64,000 bases of DNA from Chloroflexota bacterium (lineage in GTDB: Bacteria > Chloroflexota > Dehalococcoidia > Lucifugimonadales > Australimonadaceae), in contig JAPPHT010000056.1 in assembly GCA_028874795.1 (NCBI GenBank), forward strand, positions 124,001-188,000, read 5' to 3'. The position numbers were made by a program, and so were the translations under genes. Each line of letters begins with the position of its first letter. The first letter of the stretch is position 1. Positions 25,263 through 34,137 of the stretch are shown here, piece by piece. The notes beneath the pieces were generated by a model. That model did not search any database and was not told the DNA's origin. It saw only the letters and a program-made list of their open reading frames with translations.

Positions 25263-27158
25263 CTACTGCAGCTCTCTCAGCAAGTGGATTGCTCCAGCGA
25301 GTCCAGCCTCACTGTTGAACCGGTTCCAGTCCGGGTCCCCTTCGCGGACAACCGCTGCGATTCGTATGACGCTCTCCGGCAGCCATACGGTCGCTCGCCA
25401 CCCCGACAGTCCCGGAAATGCCAGTGCTTCCTCCTTGATCAGCACGGTCGCCCCCTGCCCCGCTATGCGGACCTGGTCGCCTTCGGGAACGTCGCCTCCA
25501 GTGCGCGATCGTTCCTGGAGGATGAGCCTTGCGCCGGATTCCGGTATGCCGTAGGCGAGACGGACGGGCCAGATGCAGGCCGGTTCCGGCGGACATGCGG
25601 CAGCCTCGGTCAGCGTCAGCGAAGGCAGGTTCACACCGTCCTGGACCGATTCGCTGGACTCCAGACCCAGCCACCACACGGGAAAGCCCGCAGAACGGAC
25701 GTCCGCCAGGCCGTGTTCGACGACGTCCAGCCCAGGGGTTACCTGCCCTCCTGCGGATACTCTGTTCTGGAAGTACCTGTTTGACAGCACCACGTCCCAG
25801 CCGTAGGCCAGCAGTGCGTAGTCGTTCCCGATTTCACTCCCATCGACGGTGTAGTGGAAATCGCCGGCGCTGTCCGGCGCATGGCGTGAGGGAGCGCCGC
25901 TGAACGGGTTCGTGGGCCACGCAAGCCCCAGTTCCTCGAGGGCATCCCGCACCGTCTCGGGCGTCAGCGTATCGGGGTAGCGGCCGTGTTGCACCTCGTG
26001 ATGGTGAAGCGCCTTGTGGAGTATGTCATCGTTTATCCGGGTTATCCGGTCAAGGGCATCGGCCCGCCGGGCATCCATGACGTCGGTGGGCGCCTGCAGT
26101 TCGATGTCGTCGTCGTAGCCCCAGAACCCGACCACCCACTCTCCGCCTGCAGGGCCGAGACCGAGGGTCAGGCGGCGCACGAGGCCCGTCTCCGCGTCTA
26201 TCCACAGACGGGGTTCGAGGCCCTGCCACTGCTGACGCAAGGTCTCACGTGTGTCATGCACGGTGGAGCGGACACGCGCACCCTCGATGAGGTCCGGGTC
26301 CGCGCCGTAGGCTTCGAGGGCTGCGCGTATCTCCTGCTCTGCCGAAGATTCCAGTTCGGAAGCTCCCTGGACGATGACCGAGGCGTATACGCCATCCCCC
26401 TCCTCGACGAAGCTGAGCTGATAGGGCCCCTTGAACGCTTCCCATCGGGCGGAGTCCGGCAAGACGGAGCCGAATACCTCGTAGCCGAGTCCCTCGAGCT
26501 TCCGGGCATCGGCTCCCTCCGGATACGGAAAGCGCAGGGTGATGTCCACGTATGGCTGCTCGGGAGCCACTTCATCCAGGATGGCCTCCACGTCCAGCCC
26601 GGCTGACACGATCCAATGGGCACGGCCGTCGATGACCTCCTCACTGGTTATCTCCGGGGCGGTGGCGGACCTGAGCACGATCCGTGGGTCGAGCAGGACA
26701 CCGAAGTAGGCTGCATAGAGGGAGCCTTCGCTCGACGTTGACCAGCGAACGCCGCCATTCGAAGTGAAGAACGACTCGTCCGAGAAGAGCATGTACGGGG
26801 CCCATTCCCCGCCCAAGTCCTGGAGGAACGTGAGACCCGGGGCGTAGGTGAACGCCGGATCGGGCGGCTCATGCTCCCAGGGAGCGAAGGCGTAGCCACC
26901 GCGGAAGCTCTGCCGCTCCATCGTCTCTCGAGCGCGGGCCAAGAGCTCCGCTGCTGAGGGACCATCAACGTCAGCCCCGCCGGTGGAGGACGTTACCGGA
27001 GGTATAGGTGAGGACACGGGGGCGGGAGTTGCGACGGACGTTGGTGTCGAGCGAGCGCCGGAGTCCACCATGTCAACCGTTGGCTGAGTTGACTGGCACG
27101 CGACAAGTGCAAGGAGGGTCAGGAGGGCGAGCGTCCGCAGGATGCGTCTCCGGCTCAA
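25263..27158 (-). CDS. Large lipoprotein with a pseudopilin-like segment
   Basis: A 631-residue exported lipoprotein: signal MSRRRILRTLALLTLLALVAC with lipidated C21, then a Ser/Thr/Pro linker to about residue 65. Residues about 65-350 resemble LppX/LprG-like beta proteins that report on a secreted domain (VDITLRFPYPEGADARKLE). Around residues 385-455 the text HGRYPDTLTPETV, LAWPTNPFSG and FHYTVDGSEIGNDYALLAYG is like the C-terminal part of type II secretion pseudopilins, though no pilin helix is present. The function is unknown. It is divergent from the lipoprotein at 27253. Confidence 0.65.
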   Translation of the reverse strand: MSRRRILRTLALLTLLALVACQSTQPTVDMVDSGARSTPTSVATPAPVSSPIPPVTSSTGGADVDGPSAAELLARARETMERQSFRGGYAFAPWEHEPPDPAFTYAPGLTFLQDLGGEWAPYMLFSDESFFTSNGGVRWSTSSEGSLYAAYFGVLLDPRIVLRSATAPEITSEEVIDGRAHWIVSAGLDVEAILDEVAPEQPYVDITLRFPYPEGADARKLEGLGYEVFGSVLPDSARWEAFKGPYQLSFVEEGDGVYASVIVQGASELESSAEQEIRAALEAYGADPDLIEGARVRSTVHDTRETLRQQWQGLEPRLWIDAETGLVRRLTLGLGPAGGEWVVGFWGYDDDIELQAPTDVMDARRADALDRITRINDDILHKALHHHEVQHGRYPDTLTPETVRDALEELGLAWPTNPFSGAPSRHAPDSAGDFHYTVDGSEIGNDYALLAYGWDVVLSNRYFQNRVSAGGQVTPGLDVVEHGLADVRSAGFPVWWLGLESSESVQDGVNLPSLTLTEAAACPPEPACIWPVRLAYGIPESGARLILQERSRTGGDVPEGDQVRIAGQGATVLIKEEALAFPGLSGWRATVWLPESVIRIAAVVREGDPDWNRFNSEAGLAGAIHLLRELQ

Positions 27159-27252
27159 CGAGTCACGGGCAGTCTAGCACGGGGGTCTTCGTCGCTTTGG
27201 GCTCTGGCGTCACAGACCAGATAGCCACCCAGGGAAGCGAGCTCTGGTACCC

Positions 27253-28131
27253 TTGCGCCGCGTCAGTGACCGGAGTCCCTCGTTGCGAACGTTCGTCCTT
27301 CTCGTCCTCGCACTTACCCTCGCCGCGTGCTCGCAGGCGACTCCGACGCCTGCGCCAACCGCTACGCCGGTTCCCGTAGCAACGCCCACGCTCACCCCTA
27401 CTCCATCCGCCACAGCCACCCCAGGATCAACTCCTACCCCCACCGCGACCCCAGTCCCAACCCCCACTCCGTGGCCCACCCCGACAGCCGTCCCCGACTC
27501 GATGGACTTCAGCTTCACCTTCGACGACAACGCCGAGGGATGGACCGTCGGCTTCGCGGACCTGCCCAGCGACTACGACCAGTCGATCTACGAGCTCGAC
27601 CACGAGCATCGTCCCCTTCCGGACGGACTGGAAGGCAGCGGCATCTATGTCCAGGGGCACAACCGCAGCGACGACCTCTTCATGTTCCTCAAGAGGCGGG
27701 TCGAGGGCCTGCAGCGGGACGCAGCCTACGAGGTCGAAGTGTCGGTTGACCTGGCAACGAACGTGTCAGCCGGTCTTATCGGCATCGGAGGCTCTCCCGG
27801 CGAGAGCGTCTTCGTGAAGGCCGGAGCGTCAGACGTGGAACCCGTCACCGTGGAGGACGGCACCGGGCACCTCAGGATGAACATCGACAAGGGGAACCAG
27901 TCCCGCGGAGGCGCGGCCATGGTCGTGATCGGCAACGTCGCTCATCCTGGCGTGACGGGCCGGGAGTTCCGCATCAAGACGCTGGACAACGACGGGCGGC
28001 CACTGACCGTCGAGACGGACGGCGAAGGCCGGGTTTGGCTGATCGTCGGCACCGATTCCGGGTTCGAGGGGCTCACGACCCTCTACTACGACCGCATCTC
28101 CTACCGCCTGCGGCCGACCAACAACGGCTGA
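27253..28131 (+). CDS. Secreted lipoprotein with Thr-Pro linker
   Basis: A 292-residue protein starting at TTG 27253 (a later TTG at 27283 is possible). The signal ends LALTLAAC with lipidated C26. Residues about 28-82 are a Thr/Pro-rich spacer ([14 protein letters not shown]). The remainder is a beta-rich domain opening MDFSFTFDDNAEGWTVGFADLP, the style of carbohydrate-binding or DUF642-like jelly rolls, with LYYDRISYRL at the end, a typical last strand. It is probably displayed on the cell surface. It converges on the mcrBC genes; the 19-bp repeat at 28145 is just behind its stop. Confidence 0.7.
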   Translation: MRRVSDRSPSLRTFVLLVLALTLAACSQATPTPAPTATPVPVATPTLTPTPSATATPGSTPTPTATPVPTPTPWPTPTAVPDSMDFSFTFDDNAEGWTVGFADLPSDYDQSIYELDHEHRPLPDGLEGSGIYVQGHNRSDDLFMFLKRRVEGLQRDAAYEVEVSVDLATNVSAGLIGIGGSPGESVFVKAGASDVEPVTVEDGTGHLRMNIDKGNQSRGGAAMVVIGNVAHPGVTGREFRIKTLDNDGRPLTVETDGEGRVWLIVGTDSGFEGLTTLYYDRISYRLRPTNNG

Positions 28132-28144
28132 CAAACCCCCACTG

Positions 28145-28163
28145 TGACATCTGCCCCTTACGC
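28145..28163 (+). repeat. Dispersed 19-bp block, copy B (left edge of mcrBC)
   Basis: TGACATCTGCCCCTTACGC. It agrees with the copy at 31551 in 17 of 19 positions and overlaps the stop codon of mcrC (28158-28160). With the copy at 31551 it brackets the restriction genes in direct orientation. Confidence 0.55.
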
Positions 28164-29375
28164 TGCAGGTCGCACCTGCCGTGCCTCGCCACGTAACGCC
28201 CTCACTTTGACCGCAAGTTCCCTCACGCGCTCCAGCACTTGTTCGAGCGTGCCGGTGAGATCGAGCGCAGCGACTTCCAGCCGCTTGCCGGAATGCCGCA
28301 CAGTGTACGTCGCAGCGTCCGCCTCACCCTTCGCGTAGACCAGCAACCCGCCCGGCAGATCGAGCGCGGTGGTATACGCCAGCAGCTGGTAGAGGTCGGC
28401 GTTGGGGATGCGCTCATCGCCGATCCGTTTGTACTTGGCATCGCCAACGAACACGACAGACGAACCCTCCCGCCAAACGAGGTCCGGCCTCAGGTGGATG
28501 CGCCCCGCCTCGTCAAGCGAAGGGATGCCGTACTCGCCAAACGTACGCTCCGTAACCCCCAGCGCCTCCCGCAGAGCGACCGTGACGAATTCCTGGAAGA
28601 CCTGGTTCATGTCCATGAGAAAGCCGGACGCGCGCACCTGTCCCCTGTACGCCTCGAACGCCCCGCGACGCAGGATGAGCCGCGCCAGCGTCACCACGCC
28701 GCGGTAGTGTTCGTTCAGCCGGTTGAAGGTAACCTCCGGCACGTCCCCCGACGGAAACTCCTCGTACGACACGTTTTCGAGCATCGCCGCGACCCACCCC
28801 AGGCCGCGCCGCGCATCGGTCGATCGCAGACGCATCCGACCGAGCCGGATGACCGCCGCCTTCACGAGGCGGTTCGCCGGGATGTCCTCGGTGAACTCGT
28901 CGTAGCGCACCTCGACCGGCAGCGGGATGCCGAACCTGCGCCGCACCTGATCGTCGAACCGGATGCGCCCGCGCACGGTGTACAGCGTCTCCTCCTCCGT
29001 GCGGTAGCCGTGCAGCAGCCCGCGCGCGAACGTCCGCCGCGCGGCGGCAACGAGCGCGAGCGCCAGCGCGTCGGGCAGCGCTTCATCTTTGAGGTAGTTG
29101 AATTGACCTTGCTGTCCACGTTCAAGCCGGTCGGTGGCGTAACAGGCGAGCGACAGCAGTTCCGGAATCCCGAGCTTGGGGCGGATGAGCACCGATAGGT
29201 CGCCAACTTCAACCGCGCCGACCCAGGAGCCGGGGGTGAGCGTGTACGTGTCCTCCGCGCCGATGATGCGCTCAATCGTCAGAGACGGCAGCACCAGACG
29301 CAGCGCATCGTGCTCGGCGGACGAGAGGGAGTACGACTCGCTTGGGACGTGTTCTTTCAGGTCAAGCTGGCGCAT
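28158..29375 (-). CDS. mcrC: McrC-family nuclease subunit of a modified-DNA restriction system
   Basis: A 405-residue partner of McrB. N-terminal McrC region (LTPGSWVGAVEVGDLSVLIRPK; LLSLACYATDRL) is followed by VRGRIRFDDQVRRR and a C-terminal PD-(D/E)xK nuclease: RPDLVW and, 12 residues later, VGDAKYKR. McrC supplies the cutting activity and stimulates the McrB GTPase. The start overlaps the 3' end of mcrB by 14 bp, so the two are translationally coupled. The codon and base composition are like the host genome, unlike the N-terminal half of mcrB. Confidence 0.9.
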   Translation of the reverse strand: MRQLDLKEHVPSESYSLSSAEHDALRLVLPSLTIERIIGAEDTYTLTPGSWVGAVEVGDLSVLIRPKLGIPELLSLACYATDRLERGQQGQFNYLKDEALPDALALALVAAARRTFARGLLHGYRTEEETLYTVRGRIRFDDQVRRRFGIPLPVEVRYDEFTEDIPANRLVKAAVIRLGRMRLRSTDARRGLGWVAAMLENVSYEEFPSGDVPEVTFNRLNEHYRGVVTLARLILRRGAFEAYRGQVRASGFLMDMNQVFQEFVTVALREALGVTERTFGEYGIPSLDEAGRIHLRPDLVWREGSSVVFVGDAKYKRIGDERIPNADLYQLLAYTTALDLPGGLLVYAKGEADAATYTVRHSGKRLEVAALDLTGTLEQVLERVRELAVKVRALRGEARQVRPAA

Positions 29376-31446
29376 CGTTCACGCCGGCATCGTCATCCGT
29401 AGCCTCTCCGTGGCCCTGCTGCTCCTCGTTCTCAACTGCCCCGTCGGAAGGGGCAGGTCCCCGGCGCAGCGCGTCGAAGTCAAACTCGCCGAGGCGCCCA
29501 TGCTGCCCGTAGAGGCGTTCCTCAATGTACGGGCGCACGTCGTATTTCCAGATGCGCTCAGCATCAGCAGGGTCGAGGCTGGGATTGTCTTCCTTGTCCT
29601 TCCGCATGAAGTAGCTCGGCCCGATGGAGGCGTGGCGGCCCTCCGGCCTCCCGTCAGCCAGTTTCTCGTTGGCGCGGTCGACAACGTCCGCCACCCATTT
29701 CATGTGGCTGAGGCCATTGGCGTCCAGCCATCGGCGCAGCAGGCCCTTGATGGGTTCCTTGCTCGTGTCGAACTCCACAAAGGAGAACCGGCGGCGCAGC
29801 GCCAGGTCGACGAGCGCGATGGAACGGTCGGCGGTATTCATCGTCCCGATGATGAACAGGTTCTTCGGAAGGGAGAATGGCTCCGCGTCTTCCTCTTGGT
29901 ACTGCAACCGTATCTTCTCGCTGCGGTACTCCAGCAGGAAGTAAAGTTCGCCGAGCACTTTGCCGAGGTTCGCCCTATTGACCTCGTCGATGATGAGGAA
30001 ATGCCTCGCGTTCGGCTCGTTCCGTGCCCGGTCGGCGGCGCTCAGCAGCGGCCCATCCCGCAACTCGAACCCGGCGTGGCCATTCACAAGCACCGGACGG
30101 AAACCCTGCACGAAGTCCTCGTAGGCGTAGGAAGGATGAAACTGCACGAGTTCGACGCTGCCCATTAATCCAGCGAGATGGTTCGCAAGCGACTGCGCAA
30201 CGTACGTCTTGCCCGTGCCGGGCGGCCCCTGGAAGATGACCTGGTTCTTTTCATTGAGGAGCGTGGCGATTTCGTCGAGGAAGGAGACGGGGAGGAGCAG
30301 GTCGTCAGAGAGGGTCTGGAAGTCGGGGGGAGCAACGCCTTCATCCGAGCTGCCCTCTTCGTCACGGTTACCCTTGAGCGCCCAAATCACCGACTGCGCG
30401 TCGAGGCGGTGGCGTAAGGTCAGCCCGCGTTGAGCCGCCTCATCTATGAACCGGTCGAGGAAACGTAGAGCTTGTTCGTACGTTTCCGCTGCTGGTGCAT
30501 TTGGTCTATACCTGTGAAATCCGACTTGTGTATATGCCCATTCCGACAAAGTTTTTTGATATGGTGGATAGTCTTCCGCCTTAATGCCCATTAACAGAAT
30601 GGATATGATATTTGTCTGTCCTGCACGATTCATATACCCAGAGAGGTGTTCTGAAAATCCTTGGACTTGTTCAACTAGTTCTTGTGGGGACCATTGCCAT
30701 AGCTTCCGTAGTGTATCAAGTGCTGATTTAGGTCCCTCTTCTTTGATGTTTATGTCAAGCCATTCTTCAAATCTCTGCAGGGTGCGCCAATTGGCGAGGT
30801 TGTTCTCACCCTTAAGTGCAACTTTCAACTGGCTGCACCAATTATCACTCTCTAGTGAATTAGACAACACCACATGCCGAACCTCTGCGATTCGACGTCC
30901 TATTTCCAACTTGTACTCTATCTCTTCTTCGTCGAGTTTACCCGTACCAATATACGCTTTGGCTCGCCTCACAAATTGATCCCATCGAGAGGCTTCGAGT
31001 GAAGACGCCTCTAGCTCATCAAGGATTGTTTCAATAGCGTCTGCCAAGTCTTCTCCAGGCCGAAAAACTGTGCGTCTCGTAATATGTGGAAGGTCTGCTA
31101 ACGGTATGCCAGTCCGAATCCACTCAATAGGACGACAGTGGGGCATTGGGCATGACGGTTCATAGCGGTACTGCCCAGTCACCTTGCCAAGGTGAGCAAC
31201 ATTGAACGTACCACTAAGTGGTACTAGGATTTCGTCACCTTCTTGAATTTCGTAAATGAAGTCCCATAACTGGTTTGCGCCGGTTGAGGATTGCGGTTCT
31301 GCTGTACGGACACGCGCACGTATCTCATCTATCGGGATGTTGGTAAGGTCTCCCAGTCTGGTTCCCCCAAATCCAATCCCAATAAATTCCTCGCTTTCGA
31401 CTACGCCCTGTATTGTCTCGTGTGCCCGTACCACCCAGTAAGCCAT
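29362..31446 (-). CDS. mcrB: McrB-family GTPase with N-terminal PUA/EVE-like reader domain
   Basis: A 694-residue motor and recognition subunit. Residues 1 to about 110 (YWVVRAHETIQG, GDEILVPL, LGKVTGQYRYEP) look like a PUA/EVE-type domain that reads modified bases. A helical middle part follows. The AAA+ GTPase has Walker A GPPGTGKT (about residue 405), Walker B FLIIDEVNRAN (about 485) and the McrB signature MNTADRS (about 538). The DNA for residues 1 to about 322 is clearly AT-richer (lines near 30.55-30.7 kb are 38-45 % GC) than the AAA+ half (57-65 %). This points to replacement of the specificity half by transfer. Confidence 0.88.
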   Translation of the reverse strand: MAYWVVRAHETIQGVVESEEFIGIGFGGTRLGDLTNIPIDEIRARVRTAEPQSSTGANQLWDFIYEIQEGDEILVPLSGTFNVAHLGKVTGQYRYEPSCPMPHCRPIEWIRTGIPLADLPHITRRTVFRPGEDLADAIETILDELEASSLEASRWDQFVRRAKAYIGTGKLDEEEIEYKLEIGRRIAEVRHVVLSNSLESDNWCSQLKVALKGENNLANWRTLQRFEEWLDINIKEEGPKSALDTLRKLWQWSPQELVEQVQGFSEHLSGYMNRAGQTNIISILLMGIKAEDYPPYQKTLSEWAYTQVGFHRYRPNAPAAETYEQALRFLDRFIDEAAQRGLTLRHRLDAQSVIWALKGNRDEEGSSDEGVAPPDFQTLSDDLLLPVSFLDEIATLLNEKNQVIFQGPPGTGKTYVAQSLANHLAGLMGSVELVQFHPSYAYEDFVQGFRPVLVNGHAGFELRDGPLLSAADRARNEPNARHFLIIDEVNRANLGKVLGELYFLLEYRSEKIRLQYQEEDAEPFSLPKNLFIIGTMNTADRSIALVDLALRRRFSFVEFDTSKEPIKGLLRRWLDANGLSHMKWVADVVDRANEKLADGRPEGRHASIGPSYFMRKDKEDNPSLDPADAERIWKYDVRPYIEERLYGQHGRLGEFDFDALRRGPAPSDGAVENEEQQGHGEATDDDAGVNDAPA

Positions 31447-31867
31447 CGGTTGAAGCCTCTCCTAGGAATCGATCGTCGGTCTATTGAGAACATGCCTTCC
31501 TATAAGCCGACAGTGAGTCTCTATTCTAGACCATGCCTCTTCTATTCTACTGACACCCGCCCCTTACGCCGCTGCCCCCGCCTGCCCTACCATGGTTCTG
31601 CTACGGGACCCCTCGTGGAGGGGCAGGCAGCTCCGCCCGGTGAGGACAGCGCTGCCAGAGGCGGATGAGCATGAATGAGCAGAAATGAGCCAGTTTTTTC
31701 GAGAGTGCTCGTGGGGGCGCCTCTGACGGCGCCGCCCGCAGGGGCGGACCGGCATGCTCATTCCGTTCCATCCGCGCTCGGAAGCGAGCGGGATGTGCTC
31801 ATTACTGGTAGTCTGCCTGCTCATTTGAGTTCCACAGACGCATCATGAAGGAGTAGAAGGAGGCCCC
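31447..31867. other. Intergenic region between mcrB and the VOC gene
   Basis: About 420 bases without a gene. The first 100 are AT-rich like the adjacent part of mcrB and contain TAGAAT-like -10 sequences on the minus strand (near 31525 and 31547) that may drive mcrBC. The AT-rich tract ends at the 19-bp block at 31551, after which the composite repeat element runs to 31824. Confidence 0.6.
31551..31824 (+). repeat. Composite element: 19-bp block plus phased ATGAGC repeats
   Basis: Begins with TGACACCCGCCCCTTACGC (31551-31569). ATGAGC follows at 31665, 31675 and 31685, exactly 10 bp apart, then three inverted copies GCTCAT at 31756, 31797 and 31819. Between them are strong hairpins, for example CCCCTC-GTG-GAGGGG (near 31610) and CGCTCG-GAAG-CGAGCG (near 31775). 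A homologous element with TGAGCC repeats is at 60491. The element ends 44 bp before the VOC gene. Confidence 0.65.
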
Positions 31868-32311
31868 ATGTCCGACGTCAAGCCCATCCCGGACGGCTAC
31901 ACTGCCATCACGCCCTACCTCGTCGTTGAGGGCGCGAGCGCCTACATCGACTTCCTGGCGAACGCCTTTGGCGCTGTGGAGCGCATGCGCATCCCCCTGC
32001 CCGAGGACCTCGTCGCGCATGCCGAGGTCACGATCGACGGCGCCATCGTCATGCTCTCCGACGCGATGCCGCCCGATTCTCCCGCCCAGCCGGCGCACAT
32101 CCACCTCTACGTCGAGGACGTTGACGCCGCCTACGCCCGCGCGGTGAGCGCCGGCGCAACCAGCGACGCCGAGCCCGAGGACCAGTTCTACGGCGAGCGC
32201 ATGGCGCACCTGACCGACCCCCGCGGCATCCACTGGACGATTGCCACCCACATCGAGGACGTGGACATGGACACGCTCACGCAGCGCATGGCGGACATGG
32301 GCATGGGCTAG
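31868..32311 (+). CDS. VOC-family protein, PhnB-like
   Basis: A 147-residue glyoxalase-fold protein of the PhnB/YdhR-like group: ITPYLVVEGASAYIDFLANAFGA, HAEVTIDGAIVMLSDA, HIHLYVEDVDAAYARAVSAGA and FYGERMAHLTDPRGIHWTIATH. The closing ERxxHLxDPxG motif is typical of this group, whose biochemical role is mostly unknown. GAAGGAGG lies ahead of the ATG at 31868. It stands alone between the composite repeat element and a palindromic repeat. Confidence 0.85.
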   Translation: MSDVKPIPDGYTAITPYLVVEGASAYIDFLANAFGAVERMRIPLPEDLVAHAEVTIDGAIVMLSDAMPPDSPAQPAHIHLYVEDVDAAYARAVSAGATSDAEPEDQFYGERMAHLTDPRGIHWTIATHIEDVDMDTLTQRMADMGMG

Positions 32312-32329
32312 CGCGAGGACGTAAGGCGT

Positions 32330-32475
32330 GGTTCGACAGGCTCACCATGAGCGTGTCGATTGTCATTCCGAGCGGAGCCGTCGACGCAGTCGATGGGGGA
32401 GCCGAGGAATCTCTCGGGCAGGCTTCTCGTACACCGACGTTCCCCGAGAGGGTACTGCGCTGAAGCACGGGCTAC
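32330..32475. repeat. Palindromic intergenic repeat
   Basis: GGTTCGACAGGCTCACCATGAG followed by GTCATTCCGAGCGGAGCCG and further blocks. They match the repeat style seen at 23391 (GTCATGCTGAGCGCAGTCGA). No coding potential. Confidence 0.5.
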
Positions 32476-32521
32476 GCTCGGCATGACAACCCCGGCCCTC
32501 CATGACTCCCCGTCGATGCGC

Positions 32522-32527
32522 TAGACT
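32522..32527 (+). promoter_or_regulatory. -10 element placing the start of transcription at the thiolase start codon
   Basis: TAGACT ends six bases before ATG 32534, so the transcript should begin at or next to the start codon (leaderless). No convincing -35 is visible and no ribosome-binding site fits in the gap. Confidence 0.35.
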
Positions 32528-32533
32528 CCGGCC

Positions 32534-33676
32534 ATGACCAGCACCTCGAAAGCAGCGGCCATCGTCGGCGTCGCCGAGTCCGACGAGATCGGGCTCGTCC
32601 CGCACAAGTCGGCGCTCGCCCACCACGCCGAGGCCGCGCACAACGCGCTCGAAGACGCCGGCCTCACTCGCAACGACGTCGACGGCCTCCTCACCGCCGG
32701 CTACGTCAACTACGACCTCGCCGACTACCTCGGCCTCGCCCCTCGCTACACCGACACGACCACGGTCGGCGGAGCGTCGTTTGTCATCCACGTCGGCCAC
32801 GCGGTCAACGCCATCGCCAACGGCCTCTGCGAAGTCGCGCTCATCACGCACGGCCAGGCCGGCCGCAGTAGCCGCGTCCCCATCCCGCGCGACCCCAACC
32901 TGCCCTCCGCCATGTACGAGATGCCGTACGGCATGATTGGCATGCCCATCAACTACTCGATGGCCGCCACCCGCTACATGCACCAGTACGGCGAGGACCG
33001 GACGCGCCAGGCGATGGCCGAGATTGCGGTTTCCACGCGCAAGTGGGCGCAGTTGAACCCGAAGGCGATGATGCGCGACCCGATGTCGTTCGACGACTAC
33101 CACAACTCGCGCTGGATAGCGTGGCCCTTCCACCTGCTGGACTGCTGCCTGGTCACCGACGCGGGGGCCGCCATCGTCGTCACGACGCCTGAGCGCGCCC
33201 GCAGCCTGCCGAAGCCGCCCGTGTGGGTGCTCGGCCACGCGGAGCACCACGACCACGCCGGCATCACGACGATGCCCGACCTCACGTCGACGCCCGCCCG
33301 CGTCACCGGTCCCGCCGCGCTCGGCATGGCCGGCGTCACCCACGGCGACATCGACCTCACGATGATCTACGACTCGTTCACGTACACGGTGCTTGTGACG
33401 CTGGAGTCGCTCGGCTACTGCGGTCCGGGCGAGGGGCCGGACTTCGTCGCCGGGCAACGCACGGCCCCCGGCGGCGACTTCCCGCTCAACACGAGCGGCG
33501 GCGGTCTCTCCTACACGCACCCGGGCATGTACGGCATCTTCCCGGTCGTCGAGGCCGTGCGCCAACTGCGGGGCGAGTGCGGTGAGCGGCAGGCGCCGGA
33601 CGTGTCGCTGGCGCTCGTGAACGGCACCGGCGGCGCGCTCTCGGCCACCGGCACCATCGTCCTGGGGGTGGATTGA
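32534..33676 (+). CDS. Thiolase-superfamily protein lacking the N-terminal nucleophile Cys (Ltp2-like aldolase candidate)
   Basis: A 380-residue protein of the SCP-x thiolase group: AAIVGVAESDEIG at the start, the ALEDAGLTRNDVDGLLTAGY helix-turn, and a late NTSGGGLSYTHPGMYG motif. At the place of the first catalytic Cys the sequence is TTVGGASFVIHVGHAV, with no Cys, so normal Claisen condensation is unlikely. Ltp2, which cleaves steroid side chains as a retro-aldolase, lacks this Cys too and works in complex with a DUF35 protein. The next gene is a DUF35 protein and overlaps by one base (TGATG). Aldol cleavage of a CoA ester is thus the best guess. Confidence 0.78.
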   Translation: MTSTSKAAAIVGVAESDEIGLVPHKSALAHHAEAAHNALEDAGLTRNDVDGLLTAGYVNYDLADYLGLAPRYTDTTTVGGASFVIHVGHAVNAIANGLCEVALITHGQAGRSSRVPIPRDPNLPSAMYEMPYGMIGMPINYSMAATRYMHQYGEDRTRQAMAEIAVSTRKWAQLNPKAMMRDPMSFDDYHNSRWIAWPFHLLDCCLVTDAGAAIVVTTPERARSLPKPPVWVLGHAEHHDHAGITTMPDLTSTPARVTGPAALGMAGVTHGDIDLTMIYDSFTYTVLVTLESLGYCGPGEGPDFVAGQRTAPGGDFPLNTSGGGLSYTHPGMYGIFPVVEAVRQLRGECGERQAPDVSLALVNGTGGALSATGTIVLGVD

Positions 33677-34095
33677 TGACGACCGAAGCGTACCGGGGCC
33701 CCCTTCCCGTCAAGCAGCCGGAGTCCGACTTCTACTGGGAGAAGGCGCACGAGCACGAGCTGTGGCTGCGCCGCTGCAACGCTTGCGAGCACGCCTACTT
33801 CTACCCGCGGGACTTCTGCCCGGACTGCGGCGCCCGCGACGTGTCGTGGATACGGGCGAGCGGCAAAGGCACGCTGCACACGTTCGCCATCGTGCACCGC
33901 GCGCCGGTGCCCGCCTTCAGCGACCGCGTGCCGTTCGTCGTCGCGATGGTCGACCTCGAGGAGGGTGGGCGCATCCCCACCAACCTCGTTGACGTCGAGC
34001 CCGACCCCGCGCAAATCCACATCGGCATGGCCGTCGAGGTTGCCTTCCTGGACCTCACCGACGAGATCTCGCTCCCCGTGTTCCGGCCTGCGTAG
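33676..34095 (+). CDS. Zn-ribbon/OB-fold (DUF35) acyl-CoA-binding partner protein
   Basis: A 139-residue protein with the DUF35 plan. After a helical start (SDFYWEKAHEHELWLRRC) a rubredoxin-like Zn ribbon carries four cysteines in CNAC and FCPDCG. An OB-fold domain follows (GKGTLHTFAIVHR, VPFVVAMVDLEEG, GMAVEVAFLDL). These proteins dock on thiolase-fold enzymes and help bind the acyl-CoA. The ATG at 33676 shares its A with the stop of the thiolase gene, which suggests a fixed ratio of the two products. Confidence 0.87.
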   Translation: MTTEAYRGPLPVKQPESDFYWEKAHEHELWLRRCNACEHAYFYPRDFCPDCGARDVSWIRASGKGTLHTFAIVHRAPVPAFSDRVPFVVAMVDLEEGGRIPTNLVDVEPDPAQIHIGMAVEVAFLDLTDEISLPVFRPA

Positions 34096-34137
34096 AATTC
34101 TGCTGCCGGGGCGGCTCCGGCAGCAGAAATCGCGAAA

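Noticed and set aside
28158-31446. A larger defence island or prophage around mcrBC
   Set aside because: Neighbouring genes are lipoproteins and metabolic enzymes. No integrase, phage or other defence gene is seen.
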